Source of the DNA: Actinotalea caeni
Lineage (GTDB): Bacteria; Actinomycetota; Actinomycetes; Actinomycetales; Beutenbergiaceae
DNA length: 64,000 nt
Assembly: GCF_009733795.1 (NCBI RefSeq)
Contig: NZ_WNXX01000001.1
Location: 62,001 to 126,000 of the forward strand
Direction: 5' to 3'
Below the pieces are notes generated by a model. That model saw only the letters and a list, made by a program, of their open reading frames with translations. It ran no database searches and was not told the DNA's origin. How positions within the stretch are numbered: the stretch's first letter is position 1; the number at the start of each line of letters is the position of its first letter. Made by a program: the position numbers and the translations under genes. This document shows, in pieces, positions 1 through 10,532 of this stretch.

Positions 1-477
1 CTCGACGAGATCGGCACCCCCGAGGCGGCCGATCTGCGCGGCGCGGCGGCGGTCGCCAACGCGCGTCTCGCCTACGAGATCTACGAGGAGATCTTCAGCA
101 CGCCGCGCTTCGCGGCGCTGACCGGGGCGCACCCGCAGCGCCCGCTGTGGGCGTCGACCGGCACCAAGGACCCGTCGTACCCGGACACGAAGTACGTCGA
201 CGAGCTGGTCACCTCCGACGTCGTCAGCACGATGCCGCGCGCCACCCTCGAGGCCGTCGCCGACCACGGCGCCGCGACCGGCGAGGACGTGGTGCGGGGC
301 ACCTACGACGCCGCCCGGGAGACGCTCGACGCGATCGCCCGGCTCGGGGTGCCGTTCGAGTCGATCCTCACCGACCTCGAGAGCGCGGGCGTCGCGTCGT
401 TCGAGAAGAGCTGGGCGCAGCTCCTCGACACCGTCGCCACCGGGCTCGGCACCGCCGACCAGCAGGTGGAGGGCTGA
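1..477 (+). CDS. tal: Transaldolase, C-terminal part (5' end outside window)
   Basis: Transaldolase moves a dihydroxyacetone unit between sugar phosphates in the non-oxidative pentose phosphate pathway, in the cytoplasm. Only the last 158 codons are present. They read in frame from base 1 and include the phosphate-binding stretch WASTGTKDPSYPDTKYVDEL and the downstream TMPRATLEAVADHG block typical of bacterial transaldolases. The TGA stop overlaps the ATG of zwf, so the two are translationally coupled. Gene order tal-zwf-opcA-pgl is the usual actinobacterial pentose-phosphate operon, which supports the call. Nothing looks broken; the start is simply off the window. Confidence 0.95.
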   Translation, partial: LDEIGTPEAADLRGAAAVANARLAYEIYEEIFSTPRFAALTGAHPQRPLWASTGTKDPSYPDTKYVDELVTSDVVSTMPRATLEAVADHGAATGEDVVRGTYDAARETLDAIARLGVPFESILTDLESAGVASFEKSWAQLLDTVATGLGTADQQVEG

Positions 478-2015
478 TGCCGGCACGGATCGCCCCCGGG
501 GTCAACCCGCTGCGGCTGCCGTCGGACCGCCGGCTGCCCCGCATCGCCGGGCCGTGCGGCCTGGTGATCTTCGGCGTCACCGGCGACCTGGCGCGACGCA
601 AGCTGATGCCCGCGGTGTACGACCTGTCGAACCGCGGCCTGCTGCCGCCCGGCTTCGCGCTGGTCGGGTTCGCTCGCCGCGACTGGGAGGACCAGGACTT
701 CCGCTCGATCGTCCACAAGGCGATCAAGGAGAACGCGCGGACGCCGTACGACGAGCGGGTCTGGGAGCAGCTGTCCCAGGGCGTGCGCTTCGTCTCGGGC
801 GAGTTCGGTGACGACAAGGCGTTCAAGCGGCTGGCCCGCACGGTCGAGCGCCTCGACGCCGAGCGCGGCACGGGCGGCAACCACGCCTTCTACCTGTCGG
901 TGCCGCCGAGCCAGTTCCCGGTCGTGTGCGAGCAGCTCGCCGAGGTCGGGCTCTCGACGCCGAAGGAGGGCAGCTGGCGCCGCGTCGTCATCGAGAAGCC
1001 CTTCGGCGACGACCTCGCCTCCGCGCAGGAGCTCGACCGGGTCGTCTCCGAGGTGTTCCCGCCCGACGCCGTCTTCCGGATCGACCACTACCTCGGCAAG
1101 GAGACGGTCCAGAACCTGCTGGCGCTGCGGTTCGCGAACCAGATGTTCGAGCCGATCTGGAACGCCAACTACGTCGACCACGTGCAGATCACGATGGCCG
1201 AGGACATCGGCATCGGGTCGCGCGCGGGCTACTACGACGGCATCGGCGCGGCGCGCGACGTCATCCAGAACCACCTGCTGCAGCTGCTCGCGCTCACCGC
1301 GATGGAGGAGCCTGCCTCGTTCGAGGCCGACGAGCTGCGGGCCGAGAAGGAGAAGGTGCTGTCCTCGGTGCGGCTGCCGCGCGACCTCGGCCGCCACACC
1401 GCGCGCGGTCAGTACCTGGCCGGCTGGCAGGGCGGGCAGCAGGTCGTGGGATTCCTCGAGGAGGAGGGCATGGACCCCGACTCCCGCACCGAGTCCTACG
1501 CCGCGATCCGCCTCGACATCGACAACCGCCGCTGGGCCGGGGTGCCGTTCTACCTGCGCACCGGCAAGCGGCTCGGGCGCCGCGTCACCGAGATCGCTGT
1601 CGTGTTCAAGCGGGCGCCGCACCTGCCGTTCGACCAGCAGGCGACCCAGGAGCTCGGGCACAACGCGATCGTCATCCGGGTGCAGCCCGACGAGGGCGTC
1701 ACGATCCGGTTCGGGTCGAAGGTGCCGGGCACCCAGATGGAGGTCCGCGACGTCACGATGGACTTCGGCTACGGGCACGCCTTCACCGAGTCCTCGCCCG
1801 AGGCCTACGAGCGCCTCATCCTCGACGTGCTGCTCGGCGACCCGCCGCTGTTCCCGCGCCAGCGCGAGGTCGAGCTGTCCTGGCAGATCCTCGACCCCGT
1901 GCTCGACTACTGGGAGTCGCACGGGCGGCCCGACACCTACCGGCCTGGCACGTGGGGCCCGGCCTCGGCCGACGAGATGCTCGCGCGCGACGGGCGGGTC
2001 TGGAGGCGACCGTGA
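477..2015 (+). CDS. zwf: Glucose-6-phosphate 1-dehydrogenase
   Basis: Oxidises glucose-6-phosphate to 6-phosphogluconolactone, the first step of the oxidative pentose phosphate pathway and a main NADPH source. The 512-residue protein has the family length. It shows the nucleotide-binding GVTGDLARRKLMPAVYDL near residue 32 and the active-site motif RIDHYLGKE at about residues 201-209. The ATG at 477 overlaps the tal stop, which fixes the start; an upstream in-frame extension would lie inside tal and is not credible. The stop overlaps the opcA GTG by four bases. The product probably works with OpcA from the next gene. Confidence 0.97.
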   Translation: MPARIAPGVNPLRLPSDRRLPRIAGPCGLVIFGVTGDLARRKLMPAVYDLSNRGLLPPGFALVGFARRDWEDQDFRSIVHKAIKENARTPYDERVWEQLSQGVRFVSGEFGDDKAFKRLARTVERLDAERGTGGNHAFYLSVPPSQFPVVCEQLAEVGLSTPKEGSWRRVVIEKPFGDDLASAQELDRVVSEVFPPDAVFRIDHYLGKETVQNLLALRFANQMFEPIWNANYVDHVQITMAEDIGIGSRAGYYDGIGAARDVIQNHLLQLLALTAMEEPASFEADELRAEKEKVLSSVRLPRDLGRHTARGQYLAGWQGGQQVVGFLEEEGMDPDSRTESYAAIRLDIDNRRWAGVPFYLRTGKRLGRRVTEIAVVFKRAPHLPFDQQATQELGHNAIVIRVQPDEGVTIRFGSKVPGTQMEVRDVTMDFGYGHAFTESSPEAYERLILDVLLGDPPLFPRQREVELSWQILDPVLDYWESHGRPDTYRPGTWGPASADEMLARDGRVWRRP

Positions 2016-2938
2016 AGATCAGGCTGGAGGACACCACGTCGTCGGCGATCGCCAACCGGCTCGTCGACCTGCGCGAGGAAGGTGGCGCCGTCGCGCTCGG
2101 CCGCGTGCTGACGCTCGTCATCGTCGCCGACGGCGCCGACGTCGAGACCGCGGTCGACGCCGCCAACGCGGCGAGCCGCGAGCACCCGTGCCGCGTCATC
2201 GTCGTCGCGCCAGGCGACGGCCGCCGCACCGCGGGGCTCGACGCCGAGATCCGCGTGGGCGCCGACGCCGGCGCGAGCGACGTCATCATCCTGGAGCCGC
2301 GCGGGCCCGGGCGCGACGAGGTCGACACGCTGGTGACGCCGTTGCTGCTGCCCGACGCCCCGATCGTCGTGTGGTGGCCGAAGCACCCGCCCGAGGTGAT
2401 GTCGGCCGACCTGCTCGGCACGATGGCCCAGCGCCGGATCTCCGACGTCGGCGAGTGCTCGGACCCGATCGGGCTGCTGCACCGGATGGCCGAGACCTAC
2501 GCGCCCGGCGACACCGACCTCAGCTGGGCGCGCACCACGCTGTGGCGCGGCGTCGTCGCGGCCGCGCTCGACGAGCCGCCCTACGAGCCGGTCAAGGAGG
2601 TGCGGGTCTACGGCAGCACGCAGCGGCCGTCGTCGTACCTGTTCTCCGGGTGGCTCGCGTACGCGCTGCGGCTGCCGGTGACGCTCGAGCACGTACCGAG
2701 CTCGACCGCGGTCGACGGCATCGACATCGTCCGCCGCAGCGGCACCATCTCGATGCGCCGCCCCGTGGGCAGCGCGGTCGTGACGATCACGCACCCCGAC
2801 CAGCCCGAGCGTCGCGTCGCGATGGCGAAGCGGCCGCTGCAGGACTGCCTCATGGAGGACCTGCGCCGGCTCGACCCCGACGAGGTCTACCACGCGGTGC
2901 TGGTCAAGGGCCTGCCGAAGGTCACGGTGGCATCATGA
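2012..2938 (+). CDS. opcA: Glucose-6-phosphate dehydrogenase assembly protein OpcA
   Basis: OpcA is an actinobacterial and cyanobacterial factor that assembles or activates glucose-6-phosphate dehydrogenase; it has no known catalytic site of its own. The 308-residue protein begins with GTG (MKIRLEDTTSSAIANRLVDL) in a GTGA overlap with the zwf stop, so it is made together with its partner. A conserved central block VVWWPKHPPEVMSADLLGTM and the C-terminal PDEVYHAVLVKGLP are recognisable. The next gene starts inside its stop codon (ATGA). The call rests on sequence similarity recalled from the family and on its fixed position after zwf. Confidence 0.93.
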   Translation: MKIRLEDTTSSAIANRLVDLREEGGAVALGRVLTLVIVADGADVETAVDAANAASREHPCRVIVVAPGDGRRTAGLDAEIRVGADAGASDVIILEPRGPGRDEVDTLVTPLLLPDAPIVVWWPKHPPEVMSADLLGTMAQRRISDVGECSDPIGLLHRMAETYAPGDTDLSWARTTLWRGVVAAALDEPPYEPVKEVRVYGSTQRPSSYLFSGWLAYALRLPVTLEHVPSSTAVDGIDIVRRSGTISMRRPVGSAVVTITHPDQPERRVAMAKRPLQDCLMEDLRRLDPDEVYHAVLVKGLPKVTVAS

Positions 2939-3690
2939 GCGACCCCCGGCCCCACGACGAGCGCGCGGTCGTCGTGCACCCCGACGGCGACGCCGTCGCC
3001 CGTGCGACCGCCGCTCGGCTGCTGCTGGCGCTCCTGGACGCCCAGGCGCTCCGCCGCCCCGTGCACGTCGCGGTCACCGGTGGCACCGTCGGCACGAAGG
3101 TGCTGGCCGAGACCGCCCGCTCGGAGCTGCGCGACCTCGTCGACTGGACCGGCGTCCACGTCTGGTGGGGCGACGAGCGCTACGTGGCCCCCGACAGCGA
3201 CGACCGCAACGAGAAGCAGGCGCGCGAGGCGCTCCTGGACGCCCTGCCGCTGCCGGCCGAGAACATCCACCCCTTCCCCGCCGACGACGGCACCAGGTCG
3301 CTCGAGGAGGCCGCCGCGGCGTTCGCCGACGAGCTTGCCGCGCACGCGCCCGACGGCGCCCGCTGGCCGGTCCTCGACGTCACCCTTCTCGGAGTCGGGC
3401 CGGACGGGCACGTCGCGTCGCTGTTCCCCGGCAAGGAGAGCCTCGGGGTGACCGACCGCGCGGTCGTCGCGGAGCCGGACTCCCCCAAGCCGCCGCCGGC
3501 CCGGCTGTCGCTCACGCTGCCGGTGCTCGACGACTCCCGCCAGGTGTGGTTCGTCGTCGCCGGCGCCGACAAGGCCGAGGCGGTGACGACGGCGCTCGCC
3601 GGCGGCGACCTGCCCGCCGCCCGGGTGCGTGGCCAGGACGTGACGCTCTGGCTGCTCGACGCCGCCGCAGCGGGCGCGGACGCGGGCTGA
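2935..3690 (+). CDS. pgl: 6-phosphogluconolactonase
   Basis: Hydrolyses 6-phosphogluconolactone to 6-phosphogluconate, the step after Zwf. The 251-residue protein has the NagB/RpiA-like fold signatures of the DevB family: GGTVGTKVL near residue 47, VWWGDERYVAPDSDDRN near 80, and the hallmark GVGPDGHVASLFPGK near 155. It starts with ATG in a four-base overlap with opcA and closes the operon. The 38 bases that follow separate it from a convergent gene and hold no clear terminator. Confidence 0.95.
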   Translation: MSDPRPHDERAVVVHPDGDAVARATAARLLLALLDAQALRRPVHVAVTGGTVGTKVLAETARSELRDLVDWTGVHVWWGDERYVAPDSDDRNEKQAREALLDALPLPAENIHPFPADDGTRSLEEAAAAFADELAAHAPDGARWPVLDVTLLGVGPDGHVASLFPGKESLGVTDRAVVAEPDSPKPPPARLSLTLPVLDDSRQVWFVVAGADKAEAVTTALAGGDLPAARVRGQDVTLWLLDAAAAGADAG

Positions 3691-3728
3691 CCACCGCGCG
3701 CCGGCGGACCGACGCACCGCTCCGGCGG

Positions 3729-4457
3729 TCAGGCCGGCGGCACGAGGTGCATCGAGAGGCCGGTGAGCCGACCCTGCTCGTCGCAGGTGCCGGTCACGCG
3801 TGAGCCGCGGGCGTCGGCGATCTCCACGGTGGTCGCGTCCTGCCGGACGCCCAGCCCGGTGTGCCTGGCCAGCCCCAGGAGGCTCGCGCGCAGGTCGGTG
3901 CTGGAGGCCTCCATGAGCGCCGAGCCGATCCCGGCGCCGTCGAGCCCGAGGTCGAACGGTCGCAGCGGCACACCCTCGAGCAGGTACACCATGACCGAGC
4001 CGCCGCCGATCGGCGCCACGTAGTACGGCGTGAGACCCGTCGCCTCGACGGCCGCGGCCGCGACCACGTGCGCGGCGTCCATCACCTCGGTGCCGAGCTC
4101 CGGGCCGGTGGCGGTCGTGTCGAACGGCACCTCTGGCACGGTGAGCTCGCCGATGCCGTGCTGCTCCCCCAGCTGCCGCAGCCTCTGCGCGGCCGTGCCC
4201 GTGCCCTGCGGGTGCGCCCAGCCCCACAGCAGCGACCGCGGCCCCGGCGCGAGGCTCGCGACCAGGTGCGGCCGGGTGTCGACGCGGCGCTCCGGGTCGG
4301 TCGTCGAGGCGAACCACAGCCGGCCCGCGGACGGGTCGCCGCCGAGGGTGAACTCCCCCAGCGCGGCCTGCAGGTGCTCCTCGAGGCGTCGCTGCCCCAG
4401 CAGGGCGTGCAGGGCGCCGTGGTCGGCGACCGCCTGCACCCCCGGCAGCGGGATCAT
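3729..4457 (-). CDS. DUF6882-like protein of unknown function
   Basis: A 242-residue, probably cytoplasmic protein with no signal peptide or membrane segment. The central stretch (SLLWGWAHPQ, then LRQLGEQHGIGELT) looks like the core of the actinobacterial DUF6882 family, for which no function is established; that assignment is from memory and is tentative. The ATG lies 10 bases after the rbpA stop, so it is probably cotranscribed with secG and rbpA, though this says little about its role. It is convergent with pgl. Confidence 0.6.
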   Translation of the reverse strand: MIPLPGVQAVADHGALHALLGQRRLEEHLQAALGEFTLGGDPSAGRLWFASTTDPERRVDTRPHLVASLAPGPRSLLWGWAHPQGTGTAAQRLRQLGEQHGIGELTVPEVPFDTTATGPELGTEVMDAAHVVAAAAVEATGLTPYYVAPIGGGSVMVYLLEGVPLRPFDLGLDGAGIGSALMEASSTDLRASLLGLARHTGLGVRQDATTVEIADARGSRVTGTCDEQGRLTGLSMHLVPPA

Positions 4458-4467
4458 GCCGGCCTGC

Positions 4468-4815
4468 TCAGCCGCCCCGGCGGGCCCGCAGCGCGGCGAG
4501 GGCCTCCTCGAGGAGGGCGGCGCCGTCCTCGTCGGAACGACGCTCCTTCACGTACGCCAGGTGCGTCTTGTAGGGCTCGTTCTTCGGGGGCTCGGGCGGG
4601 TTGTCCTTGTCCTGGCCCGCCGGCAGGCCGCAGCGCGGGCAGTCCCACTGCTCCGGCACCACCATGCCCGGCTCCTCGGCGAAGCTCGGCCGGGTCTCGT
4701 GACCCTGCGAGCACCAGTACGAGACCCAGACGCGCGGGGCGGCCTCGCCCCGCTCGGCCTCACCCATCGGGCCCGCGCCCACGCGCGAACCCCGGATCGC
4801 ACTCCCACCAGCCAC
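4468..4815 (-). CDS. rbpA: RNA polymerase-binding protein RbpA
   Basis: RbpA binds the principal sigma factor and RNA polymerase and stabilises the open promoter complex in Actinobacteria. The 115-residue protein has the conserved N-terminal tail SAIRGSRVGAGPMGEAERGE, the zinc-ribbon-like core with WCSQGHETRPSF and WDCPRCGLPAG, and the C-terminal sigma-interaction helix with KTHLAYVKERRS. The start is GTG, placed by the conserved N-terminus, with AAGGAG ten bases upstream. It lies 22 bases downstream of secG on the same strand, a pairing often seen in this phylum. Confidence 0.95.
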   Translation of the reverse strand: MAGGSAIRGSRVGAGPMGEAERGEAAPRVWVSYWCSQGHETRPSFAEEPGMVVPEQWDCPRCGLPAGQDKDNPPEPPKNEPYKTHLAYVKERRSDEDGAALLEEALAALRARRGG

Positions 4816-4837
4816 GCTGTTACCGCTCCTTCTCGCC

Positions 4838-5083
4838 CTACAGGCTCACACGCTGGACAAGACCCAGCAGCACGATCACGACGAACCAGACGAGCGCCGT
4901 CCCGACCGTGATCCGGTTCAGGTTGCGCTCCGCGACCCCCGAGCTGCCGATGCTGGAGGAGATGCCGCCGCCGAACATGTCGGACAGCCCGCCTCCCTTG
5001 CCCTTGTGCATGAGGATCGTCAGGGTCAGCAGCAGGCTGGTGAGCACCAGCAGCACCTGCAGAACGATGGTCAGCGCGCCCAC
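4838..5083 (-). CDS. secG: Preprotein translocase subunit SecG
   Basis: Small membrane subunit of the SecYEG protein-export channel. From the GTG at 5083 the product is 81 residues with two hydrophobic segments (about 3-22 and 57-77) flanking the conserved cytoplasmic loop HKGKGGGLSDMFGG. A longer in-frame reading exists upstream, but the GTG has GAGGAG six bases before it and gives the usual SecG N-terminus, so I chose it. It follows the tpiA terminator hairpin and has its own candidate promoter, so it probably heads a secG-rbpA-DUF6882 transcript. Confidence 0.93.
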   Translation of the reverse strand: MGALTIVLQVLLVLTSLLLTLTILMHKGKGGGLSDMFGGGISSSIGSSGVAERNLNRITVGTALVWFVVIVLLGLVQRVSL

Positions 5084-5118
5084 GCGCAACTCCTCACTAC
5101 GGACCCGGGGACCGGACG

Positions 5119-5124
5119 AGTCTA
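5119..5124 (-). promoter_or_regulatory. Candidate -10 element for secG
   Basis: On the minus strand TAGACT fits the actinobacterial TANNNT -10 consensus and lies about 35 bases before the secG GTG, just past the terminator hairpin behind tpiA. No convincing -35 element is visible. Confidence 0.45.
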
Positions 5125-5129
5125 ACCTG

Positions 5130-5170
5130 CGCACGCCCCCGGCCCGGTCACCCCGGGCCGAGGGCGTGCG
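5130..5170 (-). terminator. Terminator-like hairpin after tpiA
   Basis: A 9-bp stem (CGCACGCCC with GGGCGTGCG), one C-A mismatch, an 8-bp stem (CGGCCCGG with CCGGGCCG) and a 5-base loop. It begins about 10 bases after the tpiA stop. There is no U tract, as is common for high-G+C actinobacterial terminators. Confidence 0.75.
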
Positions 5171-5179
5171 TGCGGTCGG

Positions 5180-5977
5180 CTAGAGACCGACCTGGTGCGA
5201 CTGGTAACGGACGATCGAGGCGAACTCCTCGGCGTCGAGGCTCGCGCCGCCGACGAGCGCGCCGTCGACGTCGGGCTGCGCCATGATCGAGGCGACGTTG
5301 CCGGACTTCACCGAGCCCCCGTAGAGCACGCGCACGCGGTCGGCGACGCTCGCGTCGTAGAGCCGGCCGAGCTGCTCGCGGATCGCCCCGCAGACCTCCT
5401 GCGCGTCCTCGGGCGTGGCGACCTCACCGGTGCCGATCGCCCAGACGGGCTCGTAGGCGACGACGCAGCGCGCAGCAGCCTCGGCGTCGATCCCGGCGAA
5501 CGCGCCCTCGACCTGCGCGAGCGTGTAGGAGACCTGCTCCCCCGCCTTGCGCACGTCCAGGCCCTCGCCGACGCAGATGATCGGCGCCATGTCCGCGCCG
5601 AGCGTCGCCTTCGCCTTCGCGCTCACCAGCGCGTCGTCCTCGCCGTGGTACTGACGACGCTCCGAGTGCCCGACGACGACGTAGCGGACGCCGAGCTTGG
5701 CGAGCATCGTCGCCGAGATCTCGCCCGTGTAGGCGCCGCTGGCGTGCGCCGACACGTCCTGCGCGCCGTAGCCGATCTCGAGCTTGTCGGCGTCGACGAG
5801 CGTCTGCACCGACCGCAGGTCGGTGAACGGCGGCACGACGACGACCTCGACCGAGGAGAAGTCGTGCTTGGCGTCCTTGAGCGCCCACGCGAGCTTCTGC
5901 ACGAGGTGCGTCGCCTGCAGGTGGTCGAGGTTCATCTTCCAGTTGCCCGCCATGAGGGGCGTCCGTGCAGCTGCCAT
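5180..5977 (-). CDS. tpiA: Triosephosphate isomerase
   Basis: Interconverts dihydroxyacetone phosphate and glyceraldehyde-3-phosphate in glycolysis. The 265-residue TIM barrel carries the catalytic Lys14 in GNWKMN, His104 in VVGHSERR, Glu176 in [12 protein letters not shown], and the phosphate-binding YGGSV near the C-terminus. The ATG is six bases after the pgk stop, so it is cotranscribed with pgk. A strong hairpin follows the stop. An alternative start at Met9 would shorten the protein only slightly. Confidence 0.97.
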   Translation of the reverse strand: MAAARTPLMAGNWKMNLDHLQATHLVQKLAWALKDAKHDFSSVEVVVVPPFTDLRSVQTLVDADKLEIGYGAQDVSAHASGAYTGEISATMLAKLGVRYVVVGHSERRQYHGEDDALVSAKAKATLGADMAPIICVGEGLDVRKAGEQVSYTLAQVEGAFAGIDAEAAARCVVAYEPVWAIGTGEVATPEDAQEVCGAIREQLGRLYDASVADRVRVLYGGSVKSGNVASIMAQPDVDGALVGGASLDAEEFASIVRYQSHQVGL

Positions 5978-5983
5978 GAGTGG

Positions 5984-7186
5984 TCAGTCCTCCAGAACCG
6001 AGATGCCAGGGAGGTCCTTGCCCTCCAGGAGCTCCAGCGACGCCCCGCCGCCGGTCGAGATGTGGCTGAAGCCGGACTCGTCGAAGTCCAGCGCGCGCAC
6101 GGCGGCGGCGGAGTCGCCACCGCCGACGATGCTGAAGGCACCGGACGCCGTCGCGTCGACGATGCCCTGCGCGACCGCCCGGGTGCCCGCCGCGAACGCC
6201 GGGAACTCGAACACGCCCATCGGGCCGTTCCACACGATCGTCCTCGCGTCGGCCAGCGCGGCGGCGAACGCCTGCTGGGACGCGGGGCCGATGTCGAGAC
6301 CGATCTGGTCGTCGGGGATCGCGTCGACGCCCACCACGGTGGCGGGCGCGTCGGCTGCGAACTCCGGCGCCACGACGACGTCGGTCGGCAGCACGATCTC
6401 CACGCCGCGCTCGGCAGCGGTGGCGAGGTAGCCCTTGACGGTGTCGATCTGGTCGGCCTCGAGCAGCGACTTGCCGACGCCGTGGCCCTGCGCGGCGAGG
6501 AAGGTGAACACCATGCCGCCGCCGATGAGCAGCCGGTCCGCCTTGCTCAGCAGGTTCTCGATGACGCCGAGCTTGTCGGAGACCTTCGCACCGCCGAGCA
6601 CGACGGCGTAGGGCCGGGCCGGATCGTCGGTCGCACGGCGCAGCGCCTCGATCTCGCGCTGCACGAGACCGCCGACGGCGTGCGGCAGCTTGGTCGCGAC
6701 GTCGTAGACGCTGGCCTGCTTGCGGTGCACGACCCCGAAGCCGTCGGAGACGTAGACGTCGGCGAGCGAGGCGAGCTCGGTCGCGAGCGCGTCGCGCTCC
6801 GCGGCGTCCTTGCTGGTCTCGCGGCTGTCGAAGCGCACGTTCTCCAGCAGCGCGACCTCGCCGTCGGCCAGCGCGTCGACCGTCTCGCGGGCCGAGTCGC
6901 CGACCAGGTCAGAGGCGAGCGCGACCTCGCGGCCGAGCAGCTCGCCGAGACGCGCGGCGACGGGCGCGAGCGAGTACTTCTCCTCGAAGCCGGTGCCGGC
7001 GGGGCGGCCGAGGTGAGCCACGAGGACCACCCGGGCGCCGCCGTCGAGCAGGGTCGTGATCGTCGGGAGGGCGGCGCGGATGCGACCGTCGTCGGTGATG
7101 GTGGTGCCGTCCAGCGGCACGTTGAAGTCTGCCCGGACCAGCACGCGCTTGCCGCGCAGGTCGCCGAGGTCAGTGATCGTCTTCAT
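5984..7186 (-). CDS. pgk: Phosphoglycerate kinase
   Basis: Transfers phosphate from 1,3-bisphosphoglycerate to ADP in glycolysis. The 400-residue protein has the N-terminal substrate motif [13 protein letters not shown], the [10 protein letters not shown]-type arginine region, the hinge with [26 protein letters not shown], and the C-terminal nucleotide motif [12 protein letters not shown]. The ATG has GGAG five bases upstream. Order gap-pgk-tpiA in the direction of transcription is the standard actinobacterial glycolytic cluster; a 107-base gap separates it from gap. Confidence 0.97.
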   Translation of the reverse strand: MKTITDLGDLRGKRVLVRADFNVPLDGTTITDDGRIRAALPTITTLLDGGARVVLVAHLGRPAGTGFEEKYSLAPVAARLGELLGREVALASDLVGDSARETVDALADGEVALLENVRFDSRETSKDAAERDALATELASLADVYVSDGFGVVHRKQASVYDVATKLPHAVGGLVQREIEALRRATDDPARPYAVVLGGAKVSDKLGVIENLLSKADRLLIGGGMVFTFLAAQGHGVGKSLLEADQIDTVKGYLATAAERGVEIVLPTDVVVAPEFAADAPATVVGVDAIPDDQIGLDIGPASQQAFAAALADARTIVWNGPMGVFEFPAFAAGTRAVAQGIVDATASGAFSIVGGGDSAAAVRALDFDESGFSHISTGGGASLELLEGKDLPGISVLED

Positions 7187-7293
7187 GGCTCACTCCAGCT
7201 CGATGTGGTGGTTCGACCGCTCCGGGCCCGTGCGTGCCGACGCCCGCGCCCACGTCGCCGGGACGCGGACGCGGGCGTCGTGCCACGCGTGGG

Positions 7294-8442
<1,149 letters not shown>

Positions 8443-8444
8443 TC

Positions 8445-8450
8445 ACGTTA
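8445..8450 (-). promoter_or_regulatory. Candidate -10 element in the 213-base gap upstream of gap
   Basis: TAACGT on the minus strand fits TANNNT and is the only such hexamer I noticed in 8299-8511. It would give a leader of roughly 140 bases. I see no -35 match and no recognisable riboswitch; nothing else stands out in this gap. Confidence 0.3.
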
Positions 8451-8511
8451 CACCGCGCCGCAGGCCCGCGACCCGGGCCGTTGGTCCGTGAGACGCCTCA
8501 CACGGCGCGGA

Positions 8512-9495
8512 TCAGAGGCTGTCGAGCATCTCCGGCGTGAGGCTCGCCTCGGTGTCCGGGATGCCCTCGGCGTGCGCCTTCTTGTCGGCCATCGCGAGCA
8601 GCCGCCGGATGCGGCCTGCGACGGCGTCCTTGGTCAGCGGCGGGTCGGCCAGCTGGCCGAGCTCCTCGAGGCTGGCCTGCTTGTGCTCCAGCCGGAGCCG
8701 GCCCGCCTGCACGAGGTGCTCGGGCACCTCGTCGCCGAGGATCTCGAAGGCGCGCTGCACGCGCGCACCGGCCGCGACCGCCGCCTGCGCGGACCGGCGC
8801 AGGTTCGCGTCGTCGAAGTTGGCGAGCCGGTTGGCGGTGCCGCGGACCTCGCGGCGCATGCGCCGCTCCTCCCACGCGAGCACCGCGTCGTGGGCGCCCA
8901 TGCGGGTGAGCATCGCGCTGATGGCGTCGCCGTCGCGGATGACGACGCGGTCGACGCCGCGCACCTCGCGCGCCTTGGCGGCGATGCCCAGCCGACGAGC
9001 GGCGCCGACGAGAGCGAGCGCGGCCTCGGGGCCCGGGCAGGTCACCTCGAGCGCGGCCGAGCGGCCTGGCTCGGTGAGCGAGCCGTGCGCGAGGAAGGCG
9101 CCGCGCCACGCGGCGACGGCGTCGTTGAGGCTGGCGGAGACGACCTGCGGCGGGAGGCCACGCACCGGGCGGCCGCGCGAGTCGAGCAGCCCTGTCTGGC
9201 GGGCGAGCGCCTCGCCGTCCTTGACGACGCGGACGACGTAGCGGTTGCCGCGGCGCAGCGCGCCGCCGGAGACGACGATCACCTCGCTGGCGTGCCCGTA
9301 CACCTCGGCGATCGCCTGCCGCAGCCGGCGGGCCGCGATCCCGGTGTCGAGCTCGGCCTCGATGACGATCCGGCCCGAGATGATGTGCAGACCCCCGGCG
9401 AAGCGCAGCGTCGCCGCCACCTCCGCCTTGCGGGCGGAGACCTTGTCCACCCTGAGCCGCGCGAGCTCGTCCTTCACGTCGGCCGTCAGCGACAT
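8512..9495 (-). CDS. whiA: DNA-binding protein WhiA
   Basis: WhiA is a transcription factor: with WhiB it starts sporulation septation in Streptomyces, and in other Gram-positives it affects division. It has a degenerate LAGLIDADG homing-endonuclease-like N-terminal domain and a C-terminal helix-turn-helix. Here the N-terminus is [14 protein letters not shown], and the C-terminal [19 protein letters not shown] matches the DNA-binding helix region. I chose the ATG at 9495 (327 residues). ATG 9504 and a GTG at 9516 that overlaps the yvcK stop are also possible. It is the last gene of uvrC-rapZ-yvcK-whiA. Confidence 0.93.
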   Translation of the reverse strand: MSLTADVKDELARLRVDKVSARKAEVAATLRFAGGLHIISGRIVIEAELDTGIAARRLRQAIAEVYGHASEVIVVSGGALRRGNRYVVRVVKDGEALARQTGLLDSRGRPVRGLPPQVVSASLNDAVAAWRGAFLAHGSLTEPGRSAALEVTCPGPEAALALVGAARRLGIAAKAREVRGVDRVVIRDGDAISAMLTRMGAHDAVLAWEERRMRREVRGTANRLANFDDANLRRSAQAAVAAGARVQRAFEILGDEVPEHLVQAGRLRLEHKQASLEELGQLADPPLTKDAVAGRIRRLLAMADKKAHAEGIPDTEASLTPEMLDSL

Positions 9496-9512
9496 GAGCG
9501 ACATCCTGCCAT

Positions 9513-10532
9513 TCACCTCGTGGTCTCCCCCACGTCTCCCAAGATCCCCTCGAACGCGTCACGGTACGCGGCCGCCAGCCGCAGCGGGTCGTGCTGGGGT
9601 GTGCCGTCCCCCACACCCACCTGCCGCAGCAGCACGCGTGCCCCCAGCATCCTTGCGCATGCGACGAGGTCGTCGAGGTCCTCGATCGCCGAGGGGTCGG
9701 CGATGACGACGTCGACGCGCAGGTCGGGCGCGTACTCGCACAGGCTACGGAGGTGGTCGGCCGCCGAGTAGCCGGCGGTCTCGCCGGGCTGCGACGACAG
9801 GTTGAGCGTGAGCGCCAGCCGCGCCCGCGTGGTCCGCAGCGCCTCGGCCATGCCCGGCAGCAGCAGGTGCGGCATCACCGAGGTGAACCACGAGCCCGGC
9901 CCCAGGATCACCCAGTCGGCGTCGCGCACCGCCGCGACCGCCTCGGGGCACGCCTCGGCGTCCTCCGGCACCAGCCGCACCTTCTCGACGATCCCGGACG
10001 TCACGGCCACCCGGCTCTGCCCGCGCACCAGCAGCGGCGGCGCGTCCGGCCGGTCGCGCTGGCGGACGTCGGCCTGGATCTCCAGCGGCGTCGTCGACAT
10101 CGGCAGCACGCGCCCGGCGGCGCCGAGCAGCCGGCCGATGAGGTCGAGGCCGGCGACCTCGTCGCCCAGCAGCTCCCAGATCGCGACCAGCAGCAGGTTG
10201 CCGACGGCGTGCCCGTCGAGCTCGCCGCCGGTGCGGAACCGGTGCTGCAGCACGTCGCGCCAGATCTCGCCCCACTCCGAGGACTCGCACAGCGCGCTGA
10301 CCGCCATCCGCAGGTCGCCCGGCGGGAGCACCCCCATCTCGGCGCGCAGCCGACCGGAGGATCCGCCGTCGTCGGCGACCGTGACGACCGCCGTCACGTC
10401 GGTCGTCACGTGGCGCAGCGCCGCCAGGGTCGCCGACAGCCCGTGACCGCCACCCAGCGCGGTGACCCGCAGCCCCCCGCCGCGTCCCAGCCGCGCGGGC
10501 CGCGCAGTCCCCTCACTCACGCCCGAGGTCAC
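9513..10532 (-). CDS. yvcK: YvcK/CofD-like UDP-sugar-binding protein (gluconeogenesis factor)
   Basis: YvcK proteins bind UDP-GlcNAc and affect cell-wall synthesis on gluconeogenic carbon sources; the biochemical role is not fully settled. The 339-residue protein shows the CofD-fold motif [20 protein letters not shown], the following [14 protein letters not shown], and [13 protein letters not shown]. The start is uncertain: GTG 10532 overlaps rapZ by 20 bases, and GTG 10520 gives a shorter overlap; neither has a strong ribosome-binding site, so coupling to rapZ translation is likely. Confidence 0.92.
   Translation of the reverse strand: MTSGVSEGTARPARLGRGGGLRVTALGGGHGLSATLAALRHVTTDVTAVVTVADDGGSSGRLRAEMGVLPPGDLRMAVSALCESSEWGEIWRDVLQHRFRTGGELDGHAVGNLLLVAIWELLGDEVAGLDLIGRLLGAAGRVLPMSTTPLEIQADVRQRDRPDAPPLLVRGQSRVAVTSGIVEKVRLVPEDAEACPEAVAAVRDADWVILGPGSWFTSVMPHLLLPGMAEALRTTRARLALTLNLSSQPGETAGYSAADHLRSLCEYAPDLRVDVVIADPSAIEDLDDLVACARMLGARVLLRQVGVGDGTPQHDPLRLAAAYRDAFEGILGDVGETTR

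Noticed and set aside
303-1922. Long minus-strand open frame opposite zwf
   Set aside because: Arg/Val/Ala-rich composition, no domain, and lies wholly antisense to a certain gene; an artefact of G+C-rich codon third positions.
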